Part shown: piece after piece, positions 34,611-45,820 of the stretch
Layout of the letters: the number at the start of each line of letters is the position of its first letter
Numbering within the stretch: position 1 is the first letter of the stretch
The notes under the pieces: generated by a model
Told to the model about the DNA's origin: nothing
The model's database searches: none
What the model saw: the letters and a program-made list of their open reading frames with translations, nothing else
Program-made: the position numbers and the translations under genes
Assembly: GCF_027744825.2 (NCBI RefSeq)
Contig: NC_071349.1
Location: 4,650,001 to 4,714,000, forward strand
DNA length: 64,000 nt
Direction: 5' to 3'
From: Synchiropus splendidus
Taxonomy: Eukaryota; Chordata; Actinopteri; Syngnathiformes; Callionymidae

Positions 34611-35811
34611 TAATCAGATAATTCCTGACTCTTTTTCTATCTTGACTCCAAAAGGAATAATGAAACAGCCACATTTCCATTTGTTCTTTACACAAGGCCT
34701 GTTAACCGTCAGTGACCCAGCTGATGCCATATCGCAGTACAGCCCAATGTAGAATGGGGGCGACCCCTCCACTGCACACTTGAAGGTAGCTCAGGCTCTC
34801 CAAGACTAAAGTATATAGTACTCTGTCTTATATCTATCAAACCTTACATTTTGTTGCAGGAGATACTGCCATTGGAGAAGGTGTTACTCGTTTTTTGTTT
34901 TTTTTTTCCACTTGCATTGAGGAGCTGAGGACAGGCTTTTGCATGAATTTTGGTATGTACTGTATATTATCACATCTTTTCAAATTCAATGTCAATTGCA
35001 GGTGTGTGTGTGGGTATGTTTTACCATCATTGTGAGCACGGGAAGGGAAGATAGAAAGTTAGAGTGCTTTGCTTTGATTCATATTTTTATTGTCTTAACA
35101 GCAAATTCCAATATCACATTGCTTTCTGAAGGGGAGTCTGGGCATCTCGTCCCCATCTGCTTCACATTCTTGTGGAAAGCGACCTGTTTGTTGTAGCTGG
35201 GATAATGATTGGCCACTCATTCCTGCATGGAGGGCCATGCCTGCAAGGACTCCGCCCTGCTGTTGTTCATACTCTGCTAGGTGGAAGTTCTGATACTGCC
35301 CTAGAGGACTGTCCAGAATTGGACCTTAGGGAAGCAATCGGGCTTGTATGTTTCATTAAAATGTTTTTTTTCAGTGATATGTTTTAGATTGGAATGCCAA
35401 TTTACAGTACAACTTTGTTGTTTTTAAGTTGGAGGGGAATCCATACTGTCTACTGAGGACAGAAAATGCATCCAAGAATTGGTAATGGCATGGGACTTCC
35501 CTTGTCTCACTGAGGACAATAAACGATGGCTTTTCGAAAAGCTCTTAATGCATGTGGTGAGTGGAAGTTGAAGTCACGTCTGCCAAAATATATTGGATCA
35601 CAGTTTATGCACATTAGTATGCTGGAGCTTTTCCCGATCATTTTTATTCTCACTGTCTTCTTAACAACAGGCTTTGGGACGTGTCACAAGGCAGGTCAAG
35701 CAGTTGCGGCGAGGGCTGAAAGTAACCTCCATGTGGAAGCTGCTGGTCCAAAGACCTGATACAGTCCCCTTAGTTTTTCAGAAAGATGCGGCAGGGAACC
35801 TCAATGCTGAG

Positions 35812-36202
35812 GTGCGTTGAATTACTTCAAGCTTTTCGTGTTAAATTTGTTGTACACAGAAAGGAGGCACTGAATATCCAGGGGCTGTCTGTACAAGCTC
35901 AGGGCCCTGTTTCACTTTACTTCACCATCTGAATCAGAAGCTGAAGACAATGAAAACTCCTCGTCTTTTTATTTGTTGGGTCCTGTGTGGGGTCTGGTCC
36001 AAACCTCTTTCCGCTCATCCCTTCCTAGATACTTTAAATCCTGTGTGGTTGAAGTACAGTAGCCACCCTTAGCCAGACAAACTGCTCAGCGCAGTTTTCA
36101 ACATAGTGTCTATTGTCTTCTACACAGTCAGTGCAAACAATTGAAGATGTCTTTCACCATCTGTGACATCGGCAGTGTGCTCAGTGACACCAATGTAATG
36201 CA
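35812..36202. other. Region after the last HECT exon found
   Basis: It contains 'SPSESEAEDNENSS'-type open sequence at about 35920-35970 but no recognisable HECT C-lobe or catalytic cysteine motif. Confidence 0.35.
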
Positions 36203-36203
36203 T

Positions 36204-36237
<34 letters not shown>

Positions 36238-36255
36238 CCATGCACACACACACAC
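36203..36255. repeat. (CA)n microsatellite
   Basis: An AC repeat interrupted once by 'tcccatg'. Confidence 0.97.
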
Positions 36256-36261
36256 ATTTGT

Positions 36262-36410
36262 ATTGCTATCCTTGTGGGGACATTGTGAGGTTTCTCATTG
36301 GCATAATGCTTTCCCAGTCTCTCACCCTAAGCCTAACCATCCAAAACGCATGGCTTAGGTCTCCACGACGACATAAGGTCCCCACGAGGATATGGTTGTC
36401 AAGCCCACAT
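36262..36410. repeat. Short fish repeat, best-preserved copy
   Basis: It starts 'tgctatccttgtggggacat', has 'cattggcataatgctttccc' and a 'taagcctaacca' tract inside, and ends 'ggtccccacgaggatatgg'. The outer parts are mutually inverted, so this is a short palindromic-ended element. Confidence 0.65.
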
Positions 36411-36599
36411 ATATGTTATAAATTCATAAGTATTATCTTCTCAGGGCCTTTCCGATAAGTATTTCTTTTGTCCTTCCAATCAGAATTATCCCAACAAGAA
36501 GTTTAAAAGAATAAGATGATGATAAAGCACGCTCTCTGGTTTACAGTGAGTTGATTCTTCTTCTAAAATACCTTGAAGAAATAGCAGAATACTCACTGG

Positions 36600-37960
36600 A
36601 TTTTGCCCAGGTTCAAGATGTCGTTTTTTTTTTTTCTTTTAATTCGCGTTAATTTAGGTTTTATTACTCAAATCAGGGCAAGGGAACTCAAGAAAAGCCC
36701 AGGCATTTCTGTTTAGGAGATTAGAAGAGTGCCCTGCCAAGTCTTTGCCCGTGCTGCATCGTTTGATATAATTCAAATTCCAGCCTGAAAACCCCCTCAC
36801 GAACAAGCTGTCCTCCCCCTTTCCTGGAGGACGCTAATCCTACCCTGCTCTGTGCCATTCCTTCCATCTCACACCCAGGTCCATTTCCAAATAAAGCTTC
36901 TAGAGCTGCCCTGAAAATAATAGTCACTAGAAATAAAGAAATGGGTTGTTTTGTCTTTGACATCCATCATCAGTCTCCAAGAACGGTGTCTGAACATTTC
37001 TGTCACCATTCTTTAGGTTTCAAAGAAGCTATTTCTACAAAATTACACAATTTCACTTCTCATCAGGCTTCAGCTGTAAACTGCATGCATGCTTTTCCTT
37101 ATGCAGTGTTTAAGGACTTCCATGTCTATCTTCCACTGGATATGTTTAATCTTGACAGCAACAAATTCCTCTAATTTAGCCTCGAATATGGCTCACGGGA
37201 GAATATCTCACAAGACTCGCCTTTCACGTGCACTTCACTTTGCAAACACCTGCACTGTCGTGATAAGTAGCTGTTTTATCTACTTTGTGAGAGCAGACCC
37301 CCATTAGAGCTGGTTCGAGGGCAGATACCCCTGTTGTGCTATTGGCTGCAAATGATAATCCATGCTACTGCACTGTCTGAAAGCTTAGCAAAGTGATCCT
37401 AAATTGACACCAGATCGCCATTTTAAGCCCCATCTACTCACGCTACAGTAGCTCCGGATAAAGGTCTGTCAGCCTTATGCCACTCCAGAGAGCATCATCA
37501 GCTCTGCTGTCCTTCCAGTTATCTTTGTCAATGTAATCCACAGAACCCAAGCAATGCAAGAAGAGCAGAGAGTTCACCAGTCATCTTTGTCTGAAGTGCT
37601 AAGATTATATTGTCATATATCGCGGTAATTGATTGGCACGATGGAATTAAGGCGACTGCTTTGCTGAAGGAGAACTGGCACGAGCCTGATACATTGAATA
37701 TCTGGCACACCGCTGGCAACCAGTCAATTGATAATGACTTCAAAGAACTTGGACCAGGACATGCTTAAAAACCACAGAGCACTCATGAAGGGCCTACAAG
37801 GGCCCTAAAGGCAATGACATTGTGCCAGCAATGAAGGTCACTGTTACTAAACGTGGCCAAAATACAATCATGTCTCATAATCGAATTAGAGGACACTTAA
37901 CAGAGGCTCGTTGTAAGCAGCCAGTTAACACAGAAGCTGAGTCACTCTCACTGTCAGATT
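36600..37960. promoter_or_regulatory. Unique-looking segment, candidate conserved noncoding DNA
   Basis: About 1.3 kb without repeats, microsatellites or long frames, of balanced composition, with homeodomain- and Oct-like words ('gcaaatgataatccatgc', 'cggtaattgattgg', 'catgcatgctttt') and TCAATTGATAATGA near 37720. It contrasts with the repeat-dense DNA on both sides. The regulatory reading is inference only. Confidence 0.3.
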
Positions 37961-37962
37961 GT

Positions 37963-38647
37963 CATGGCTCTTCTAGTAAGCTGGACCCAATAGCTAGATT
38001 GATGCAGGTCTACAGATGACACGGAACAACAAGAATAATTTAAGAATTTATTAATACAATAATATAACACAAAGACAGTCAGGAAAGATAACTGAAGACG
38101 TCACACCAAACGTGTGGTGAGGAAACATGAGTGAGGGCAGGGAAAAACCTGAAAACAGAAAACAGGCGATTAATAACAAACCTGACGAAGGTGGACAACT
38201 CGCACTCGGAGGTGATTCACAAGGTAGAAACAATGAAAAACGCTCGGAGGTGGAACAGAATCACACACCCACGAGGAAATAATTCTAATGTGGGTAAACA
38301 GACAAGTGAGCCAAGCCAATAACACTCACGCGCGCAACAACAACGGATAACAACAACAGAAATGAAGGCATGAGAGAAACTAAGGAATCGGCTGAGAAAA
38401 GTCGTCAAGCATGCACGTAAACTTTGAGAAACAGGGGAACAAGCAAGCAAGCAAGAAATCGTAGGAGTTTACCATTGAAACGCAAGGCAACCATCTGGCC
38501 ACGCAAACTGGAACCCAGCTGTAGTAATCCTGGGCGCTTGATGAGCAAACAAGTGCCGGCTGTGCGGCCAGTAAGCTGGTGAAAGACACAGGAAACGAGA
38601 CAGGCAACAACAAAATAAAAGCATGAAAAGAAACACGGAACATGACA
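37963..38647. mobile_element. Short non-autonomous element with TGTCATG ends
   Basis: It begins 'tgtcatggctct' and ends 'cacggaacatgaca', so the ends are imperfect inverted repeats (TGTCATG). The interior is the purine-rich type seen at 1-305 and 10330-10776. Length is about 685 bases. No convincing target duplication is visible at the borders. The ATG-rich minus-strand frames inside are not real genes. Confidence 0.55.
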
Positions 38648-39124
38648 GATTACACATTTTTTTTCTTCTTGACCAGGAAGCATTCAAAGTAAGCACCTCC
38701 TGCACGAGTGCCACTTCTTTGTAATCTCTCCTGGTCTGTTCTTTCACGTGTCTAGGCAGCTAATGCAAATTGTGTAAGTAATGGATGTTAGTTATGAAGT
38801 TCTGTTTAAAAAACACAAAATCGGCATCATTTGATGCACTTTCATGTTGCAATATTATTTTGTCACTATTAGTGTGCGTTCTATGCAGATGGGACTATCA
38901 GAGCAAACCACAGACAATGCTAAAAAATGTCTTTTTGTGGGGTCTCTGACAGATTGAAAAAAAGCTTCTGTACCAGTGCCATTGATCTTGTATTGTCGGA
39001 AAAGCTCTACCAATAACCTGAAAATTTAAATGACCAGTAGTGGAATACAGATTCTGTGCTAAACTTGAAGTCTTGCTACCTCCTACCGGTGTGTAGCTAT
39101 GAGTGACACCACACAGTGTAGTCT
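38648..39124. other. Spacer, nothing recognised
   Basis: No gene or repeat family recognised. Confidence 0.45.
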
Positions 39125-40060
39125 CACATTGAATTACCATAATTTCCAGACTATACAGTGCACCAGAATATTAGCCACACCAACTAAAATGAAGAAGGAA
39201 AATAGATCTTGTTCATACATAAGCTGCACCAGTCGATAAGCCGCAGGTTCCGTGGTGCTGTCTGCGCTGCTGACTGGTCAGTGGTGCACCGACTTTTCAA
39301 AACTAGTTTTGAAAACTGGCTCCAGCATCAAGAGTGAGGAAATAGCGGGAACAAGCTACGTATTACAGAGCATCTTGATGTATCCACGCTGCTCTCACAA
39401 TAAGTTGAACACAGTGACAAAGATTACTGACAATCAAGAAGGTTTTAATCAAGAAGTACTGAGCCAGAAGTCAGAGATGATCAATGAATAGTCTGGTGAT
39501 CTTCCATCCCTGATTGCTGCGCTCCTCCACAGCACCAGTCTCCAGCAGCTCCTAGCTGCACACCTCAGTGTGCGGAGTCACGCTGTTTCCGGCATCTAGC
39601 GCCAAGGCGCTTGAGGTGAAGAAGCTCATCGCCTGTGCAGTGTTTCCCGAGACAAGGTTCAGCTCTCCAGTCGGGATCAAGTCCTTGGACAAAACCCAAC
39701 TCGCTTGTGTTCATGTCCAACTTTTGAGCCAAACATACTGTCTGTAGACGTCTGACATCTTGTATCCATATTAAAGCGCTCAAAATGCGTTGTTTCCGTG
39801 CGTACCCAAAGTTTCAACACCACTGTTGGTCTCAGTGGCTGCCTCTTAATTCCAGACCTCCAGGAGTCAACTCTGTTGATGGAGCTGTGGACACGCAGAC
39901 GCAAACAGTGCATTTTGAGTGCTTCAAGGGAAATAAAAGGCCTCTGATTTCATCGCCTCTGAGTCAATCTGATTTCAACCTGTAAAAATCCATATATTAG
40001 CAGCGCTGTTGTACCGCCGAGCTGAGACAAAAATAGCCCCTTATAGTCATATAATGCTTT
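39125..40060. repeat. Dispersed repeat with 'ataagccgca' ends
   Basis: The left part 'ccataatttccagactatac', 'gctgcaccagtcgataagcc' and right part 'atatattagcagcgctg' match a widespread fish repeat in which 'ataagccgca' motifs recur. About 0.6 kb of unrelated sequence lies between, so it may be two pieces or an element with an insert. Boundaries are approximate. Confidence 0.45.
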
Positions 40061-40329
40061 CTGTTTTTCGGAATAGCTGCTGCATAGTGCCGTCCAGCTT
40101 TTTCTGTTTTATTCTCTTGAAGATGTAGATAAAATACATTGTTGAAATTAACATGATTTTAAGGTGAATAGGTTACTTATTTTCCTCATCATGTAAGGTG
40201 TCATCATAATTATTTTTTGATTACAAATTGAAAGCCCATGTGATCAGTAACAGTGATCGATAAGTATCGGCATTCTGGCTGATGAGTGTTGGTGATCGGC
40301 AGCAAAAAAATAAGATAAAATTTGGGCAA

Positions 40330-41440
40330 GCAGGAACTTTCATTTCGGGGACACGATGAAAGCGCTGGATCCAACAACAAAGGAAACTATTGCTGACAGC
40401 AACACGGATTTACATTACCACCTGTCCGCTAATAAAGTGTTTAGTAGGACGTCAGGCCAAATACAATATACATGGGGGAAGAGATCAGAAGGAAAGTTAA
40501 TAAAGCACCGTTTGTCTCTGTTATGGTGGATGAGATGACAGACGCTGGTAACGCAGCACAGCTTGCACTGGTTCCGTTATGTAACAGCCACAGTTGTCAA
40601 GGAGCAGTTTGTCAGATTTGAAGATGTTACCAGTGGGAAGCGAGCCAATGACATTGCAGGTCTTATCATCTGATTTTTGGTGGAAAATGAATGTCTGGGT
40701 AAAGTGGTGGCACAGTGTTTTGACGGTGCAGCGGTCATGTCTTCTGGATTAAATGGGGTGCAGGATCAATTTAGTACTGACTCAGGGGCCTCAAACCTTA
40801 AAGAATCATTTTCACCCACCTCAATGGCCTTGCTGCATTTTTTTCTAGATCGCCTCGCCGCATGCAGCTACTGGACGAAATCTGCCAGCGGCGTCTCCCT
40901 CATGTGGCACCAACACAGTGGCAGTACACATTGAGAGTGGTCAATACAGTATTTGAGAAGAAAGATGCTTTAAAGGAACTGTTTCATCACATACTTGAGC
41001 ATCATGACGAGTATGGCAAGAAGTGCGCTGTGCTGATGGATTTAACCCTTGTCTAATGTTCATGTTGTTGTTACTCAGCCAGTGTTTGTGGGTCTGATGG
41101 ACCCCACTTAACACAGCCCGGGCACTATCACCAACTCCACGGCAGGGTTCTGGACAATATTATTTGCCAAGTACAGACCAGATTTCAAGACCACGAAAAA
41201 CTGTCATTTGTCTCCCTCCCTCCGTCTTCCACCCTCAGAGGTTTCGAGAATACCAGACAACTTTCCTACATGCAGCCTTTTCCAGCTTAACACTTTTCGA
41301 TCTGCCCTGGCTAAGAACAGAACAGAATGTATGCCACAGATGATTTCGCAGGAAAATCTCCTACTGATCTCCTTGACTTCCTTCAGCAGAAAAATCTGAG
41401 TGAGAGCAAGGTGCAGCTTCTGTCAAACAGACAATTTCAG
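40330..41440 (+). pseudogene. hAT transposase (TTF/ZMYM-like), decayed
   Basis: Pieces in order: 'FRGHDESAGSNNKGNY' (40342), 'VMVDEMTDAGNAAQ' with a candidate catalytic Asp (about 40520), 'ENECLGKVVAQCFDGAAVMS' with the second Asp (about 40690), 'QLLDEICQRRLPHVAPTQWQ' (40862), 'ILEHHDEYG' (about 41000), then after a ~100-base foreign stretch 'QTRFQDHEKLSF' and 'ATDDFAGKSPTDLLDF' to about 41430. This is the DUF4371-type hAT transposase, a cut-and-paste enzyme with an RNase H fold. The C-terminal dimerisation domain is missing. Frameshifts and stops are numerous. An L2-type LINE end follows immediately. Confidence 0.8.
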
Positions 41441-41454
41441 CCCTAAATCACATG

Positions 41455-42240
41455 GTGACAGGACAGGCTCGACTTTCAGCATAAGCTTCGATGGCCATAG
41501 AAAAGGACTTCTTGATGGAACTGAAGCGGCTGGTGTCCTGGTGCAGCCACAACAACCTGGAGCTCAACGCCCAAAAGACAGTGGAGATGGTCATAGACTT
41601 CAGGAGAGTAACAGTTTCTCTGTCCCCTCTCATGTTGGCTGGTTTACCTATTCCTATTGTAGACTCCTTCTGCTTCCTAGGAACCACCATCACTGAGGAC
41701 CTCAAATGGGAGCCAAACATCAGGTCCCTCATCAGGAAGGCCCAGCAGAGAATGTTCTTCCTGAGGCAGCTACGAAAATGACGACTGCCGACGAAGTTGC
41801 TGGTGGAGTTCTACACGGCCATCATCCAGTCCATCCTCACCTCCTCTATCACTGTCTGGTACAACAGCGCCACCTCCAGAGACAAGAGCAGACCGCAGCG
41901 CATCGTACGTTCTGCTGAGAAGGTGATCGTTTGCAGCCTGCCACCTCTTCAGGTCCTGTATGCCTCTAGGACCCAGAGACGTGCAGGTCGGACCCTTCTC
42001 ACCCTGGACATGGTCTGTTTGTTCCTCTTCCCTCTGGCAGGAGGCTACGGTCAATCCAGACCAGATCCTCCCGTCACAGGAACAGCTTCTTCCCCTCGGC
42101 CGTCAGACTGTTGAATTCGTGAACAGCCTTGTTGTCATTTTATTTTATTTTATTTACTTTTTGACTGCACGTTATTCCAAAACACAGTGGGCTCCCCACT
42201 GACCATGGCAATAAATTTGATTCTGATTCTGATTCTGAAA
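41455..42240 (+). mobile_element. L2-like LINE, 3' end with RT C-terminus and repeat tail
   Basis: Coding frames give the end of an L2-type reverse transcriptase: 'WCSHNNLELNAQKTVEMVID', 'FCFLGTTITEDLKWEPN', 'RKAQQRMFFLRQLRK', then after a stop 'FYTAIIQSILTSSITVWYNS'. The 3' end is the typical 'caataaatttgattctgatt' with repeated 'ctgatt' units (42210-42238), the signature by which L2 reverse transcriptase recognises its RNA. 5'-truncated copy with one in-frame stop near 41780 and later frameshifts. Confidence 0.85.
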
Positions 42241-43059
42241 CAAGAATAATCTGCATGACAGAGTAATTGAAATCTTCTTGAGGAAAGAAAGAAGGATGAA
42301 CTTTGTGTACAAATAAAAAATATTTTTGATGAGTAAAATGTGTCCATTATTGCAATTTTATGAGGTTATTATTGATGCTTTTTTGTGTGCCGCAGCTGTA
42401 GCAGCAGTAAAGGTTTTATAGCCATAAAATAGTTATTGAGGGTTAGATTGGTTCAGATGGACCACTACTGATGACCGAGGTGTGAAATGCACGGCCCGCC
42501 ACTGATTTTAAGCGCTGGTTTTTCTCAGCTCTCAGAGTAAGCTATCAGCTTTCAGAAAAAGCTCAATGGAAAACCAGAAAGGACAAATGCATAAGTATTT
42601 GTGGCATATTGTTGAGTGAGACTGGTGGGGCTCTTATGACAGTGTTTGTAGATAAAAGTGTGCAGTGGAAAACTGACACACAGGCTTTCAAGAAAGACCC
42701 CAAAAGCACCAACAGGAAAGAAAACCGAATAAAGTATATCTAACTTTAATACTGAGCTCTCCAACCTTTGAGAACACAGCAGGTCAGGCAGGTTGTAGGA
42801 TTGGACACGTTAGGAATTAAGGATTAAAAAGTGGATTATACAGGTTCCAACTTTCCAGGATTTACTGTGTGACACAAACGTATTGGTTTAAACCATAGGA
42901 TTTTCCTGGCACTGCTAAGCTGTTCCAGCTGAATAATGTCTTTGAACAGCCAGCGGAAATAAAACGCTCATACACATCCATGGTGTTTCAATGAGAATGT
43001 TCAATGTAAATGCAAACCTTCAGGGCAAACTAATCCTGCAAAGCAACAAAATGCCTATG
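42241..43059. other. Spacer, nothing recognised
   Basis: No supported gene. An open frame at 42552-42764 (minus) has no motif. Confidence 0.45.
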
Positions 43060-43067
43060 GTTTCCAC

Positions 43068-43600
43068 TAGTGATGGGCAAAACAGTGAATTTTAGTGACT
43101 CAGTTCATTGACTCTCATCCAGTCAAAAGAACAAATCTTTTTTTGAGGGTTACAGTTCGTAGTTTCGCCACCTAGTGGTGACCTGCAATACTGTGATTGA
43201 ACTGATATTGCAGTTGGATTTAAACATCAATTTAATTGACTTTACCAACATTTTACGAATAAAACAAAGTGTCAAACATGGCATGCTGTTAAACCAATTT
43301 GACCAAATTTTGCATTCTGTCTGTTTGCAGAAACTCTACACCAGAAAGGGGAGGGAAAGAGAGAAGCATACAGAGCAACACCTGTTACCTGGAGTATCTT
43401 CTTGATGATCATGCTGATTCCATGCACTCATATTTCAGAACTATTATTCAAACTATTATTCAACTATTAAACAAAGCTGAGGAATCCAGCACTTCTGTTG
43501 TAGCTACAGAGGACAATTAAGCGCTGTTTATTAGTCACGGGAAGTTCATTTTGAAGAGTCGTTCAAGTGAACAAATCGTTCAAAGAACGACCCATCACTA
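43068..43600. mobile_element. hAT-type MITE with perfect 8-bp target duplication
   Basis: The element starts TAGTGATGGGCA and ends ACCCATCACTA, and is flanked on both sides by GTTTCCAC (43060-43067 and 43601-43608). An 8-base duplication and a short TIR are diagnostic of hAT insertion. Length is 533 bases, with no transposase inside. The interior has 'tgaacaaatcgttcaaagaa' close to the right end and the corresponding inverted words near the left. Because the duplication is perfect, the insertion is fairly recent. Confidence 0.9.
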
Positions 43601-43608
43601 GTTTCCAC

Positions 43609-43829
43609 TGGTCGCTCATTCTGCTAACTTGCTTCACTCTTTCGTGATGCTCTTCATCTTTTGGATTGAGGAACAGTCTTACATCCTCGCTGGCTCCAGT
43701 AGGCTATCCAGCTAGCATGGTACCATTCGGCATTTGTCCTCTGATACGCAGCAAAACAGTGTTTTCTTATGGTGAGTCGATATGATCTACCTCCATAAAT
43801 GTCACTAAGGCTTGTTTTGGGTTATGCTT
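43609..43829. other. Short spacer
   Basis: Nothing recognised. Confidence 0.4.
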
Positions 43830-44230
43830 CATTCACAGAATCAGAATAAGAAAAATATTTATTGACAATGTCAGTGAAGATCTAGGACAGAGCTGTACCA
43901 CATGGTGATAGAGAAGGCGAGGATAGACTCGATGATGGCTGAGTAAACCACCTGCAGAGGTAGTCAGGCACATTGAGCTGACGAAGCTTGTCTTCAAGCA
44001 GAGCTGGGATATTCGTACTGAAAGCTGAGCTGAAGTCCACAAACAGGATACTGGCATAGGTTCCTGGGGAGTCCAGGTGCTCCAGAACGAAGTCAAGGGC
44101 CTGGTTAACTGCATCATCTAAAGATTGTTTGGCTCACTAGGCAAACTTCATTGAGTCAAGGAGGGGAGCAGTGATACGTTTCAGGAGTGAACACTGGAGC
44201 CAGCTCAGTGACACAATCCTTCAGGATGGC
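43830..44230 (-). pseudogene. LINE reverse transcriptase fragment (L2/Rex1-like)
   Basis: On the minus strand, with frame changes, one reads a DAVNQALDF / 'LEHLDSPGTYASILFVDFSS' type segment, which is the region around the first catalytic Asp of L2/Rex-like reverse transcriptases. The plus-strand start 'cacagaatcagaataagaaa' is the reversed short-repeat tail of such a LINE. Central RT is missing, so this is an internally deleted copy. Confidence 0.6.
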
Positions 44231-44269
44231 AGGGGAAACTCCACCACTGGAAAATAGAGCAGTGGAGAC

Positions 44270-44670
44270 ACACTCTCAGGATTGATGAATTACGCTTTTC
44301 CAACAGGCAATCCAATGGATGAGCTCCCAACCTTGTGGGAACAGTTTGGAGCAGGCCCCTTGCTCTTCCAACATGACTGTGCACCAGTGCACAGAGCAAG
44401 GTCCACAAAGATATGGAGTCTGGTGTGGCTGAACTTGACTGGTCTGCACCGACTCTTGACCTGAACCCAATAGAACCCCTTTGGGATGAATTAGAGCAGA
44501 GACTGAGAGCCAGGCCTTCTCGACCAACATCAGTGTGTGACCTCACCAATGCGCTTTTGGATGAATGGTCAAAAAAATCCTATAAATGCACTCCTCAACC
44601 TTATGGACATCCTTCTCAGAAGAGTTAAATCTGTAATAGCTGCAAAAGGTGGACTGACATCATATTGAAA
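44270..44670 (+). pseudogene. Tc1/mariner transposase C-terminal half, copy 1
   Basis: Frames give 'LFQHDCAPVHRARS' (second catalytic Asp of the DDE triad), then in another frame 'ELDWSAPTLDLNPIEPLWDE' (third acidic residue) and 'RPSRPTSVCDLTNALLDEW'. It is the usual end of a ~340-residue Tc1 transposase. The N-terminal DNA-binding part is not present. At least one frameshift near 44400. Confidence 0.8.
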
Positions 44671-44829
44671 CCTATGGGTTAGGAATGAGATGCAACTTAA
44701 GTTCATATGTGAGTCAAGGCCGGTGAGCAAATACTTTAATAAGTCTTGACCAGTGTGTGATCATCACATTCACATGTTCCAAGCAGTAATTTTCTAACTA
44801 AGAACATGTATAAGCAGAAAGAATAGAAG

Positions 44830-45253
44830 AAAAACAGCCCAAACCGCTCCTCAATGTTTGACAGTTGAAGCCACACACTTTGGAAGCATCCTTTCACCTC
44901 CTCTACGCCGTACAAACATCCTGCGTGATGAACCGAAGATTTGACTGGACGAGTTGCAGCAAGAAAACCATTGCTAAGACGTCAGAATAAGACAAAGAGG
45001 CTTGCCTGGCCCAAGAAACACTGCCATTGGACGACTGAAGACTGGAAAAAGGTATTATGGACCAATGAATCCAAATTGGAAATCTTGGGAATACATTTTG
45101 GTCTATAAATTGATTCCATAATTCTCTTTTTTGACTCCAATTGCTTATTTGTACTATGCTTTCATGTCTGAGTGCAATGACACATTAAACCGTATAATTT
45201 TCAGTAAAAACATTGGTAAAATTGGGGTGTTTTAAAACTTTTGACCGGTATTG
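44830..45253 (+). pseudogene. Tc1/mariner remnant, copy 2, with right end
   Basis: The reading 'KTKRLAWPKKHCHWTTEDWK' then 'VLWTNESKLEIFG' corresponds to the first catalytic Asp box, where the Asp position is Asn (codon within 45060-45070). It is followed after a deletion by 'ttaaaacttttgaccggtat', the usual Tc1 terminal sequence. It is distinct from copy 1, which covers the other half of the protein, so the two are different insertions. Confidence 0.7.
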
Positions 45254-45296
45254 TATGCCGGATGTGACATCATCACTCCGCGGCAGGTAGGACACA
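45254..45296 (-). repeat. Sliver of Zisupton-like inner end
   Basis: 'gccggatgtgacatcatcac' and 'ccgcggcaggtaggacaca' are the reverse complement, with few changes, of 20571-20613, which lies just inside the left inverted repeat of the Zisupton-like element. Most of that second copy is gone, with a Tc1 end abutting it. Confidence 0.65.
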
Positions 45297-45820
45297 TTTG
45301 GTAAGAGGACACATTTGGTACCTACACCGGCACTTGTGATGCCGCTCAAAATTCAGTGCATCCAACACCTTCCTTCACATTTGAAGTTTAGAGTGAGACC
45401 TCTTCACCACCACTGGTCATCTCTACACATCTGATCGTCAGCCTGTTCCCTTTGCATAAAGTCTCCTCTGACCTTGATCTCACTCTCTCCTCTGCTGCCA
45501 CTGGAAGATAGGTCAGGTCTCTGTTTGTGAGTGTAGGAGACTAAATGCAGTTCTTTGATTTTTGGTTTAAAGAGATTAATAAATAATTTGAGTTAATTTA
45601 AAAAACAGATAAAATTTATAATAATTAGATTTATTATTTTGGAAAGAGAGACTGAAGGGCCTGTTTGCCTGTTCATTTTGTTTTTTGACCTCTCTTTTGC
45701 TCTCTCTGGATAACTTTGGATAAGGAAGCAACTGCAAAAGGAGTTTTTTTGGCGATGACTACATGACACCAGACGCCTACATATAGGAGGGGTTGGACTG
45801 GCCTACAATCAAATCAGAAG
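45297..45820. other. Spacer before the BEL element
   Basis: A tandem 'ggacacatttggta' pair at about 45289-45319, then AT-rich sequence. A BEL LTR could lie here but no LTR pair was recognised. Confidence 0.4.

Larger units (their letters stand above)
32443..35811 (+). pseudogene. HECT E3 ubiquitin ligase pseudogene, multi-exon (G2E3-like fish family)
   Basis: Exons: 32443-32484 (MADNTNGNTSGGAS), 32639-32751, 32988-33191, 33305-33364, 33696-33994, 34069-34144, about 34220-34285, 34860-34952, 35102-35345, 35429-35556 and 35671-35811. In order they give a Ser-rich N-terminus (HHIDSIVQLACHLLNLLSSQ), a 'GGWLLYKAAG|GWGRSRLTL' region across an intron, C2HC fingers (CQKCEVAVPLPLLSDHIKSC; CPVCTNSFPVE...HASTC), the start of the HECT domain (GDTAIGEGVTR...EELRTGF) and its core 'VVAGIMIGHSFLHGGPCLQG'. 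HECT ligases pass ubiquitin from E2 to substrate through a Cys near the C-terminus. That last lobe was not found before unique sequence begins. Frameshifts occur in exon 3, at the A8 run at 33787-33794, in the T-run of the 34860 exon, and near 35160. Splice sites are good throughout. Related multicopy genes are common in fish. Confidence 0.75.

Noticed and set aside
36141..36458. 105-codon frame containing a Thr-His run
   Set aside because: Crosses a CA microsatellite and a dispersed repeat.
37963..38750. Minus-strand hydrophobic Cys/Leu-rich frames (possible membrane proteins)
   Set aside because: They arise from the purine-rich plus strand of a short TIR element, which gives pyrimidine-rich Leu/Ser/Phe/Cys codons in antisense.
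41448..42054. Minus-strand frames over the L2 end
   Set aside because: Antisense of the recognisable L2 RT on the plus strand.
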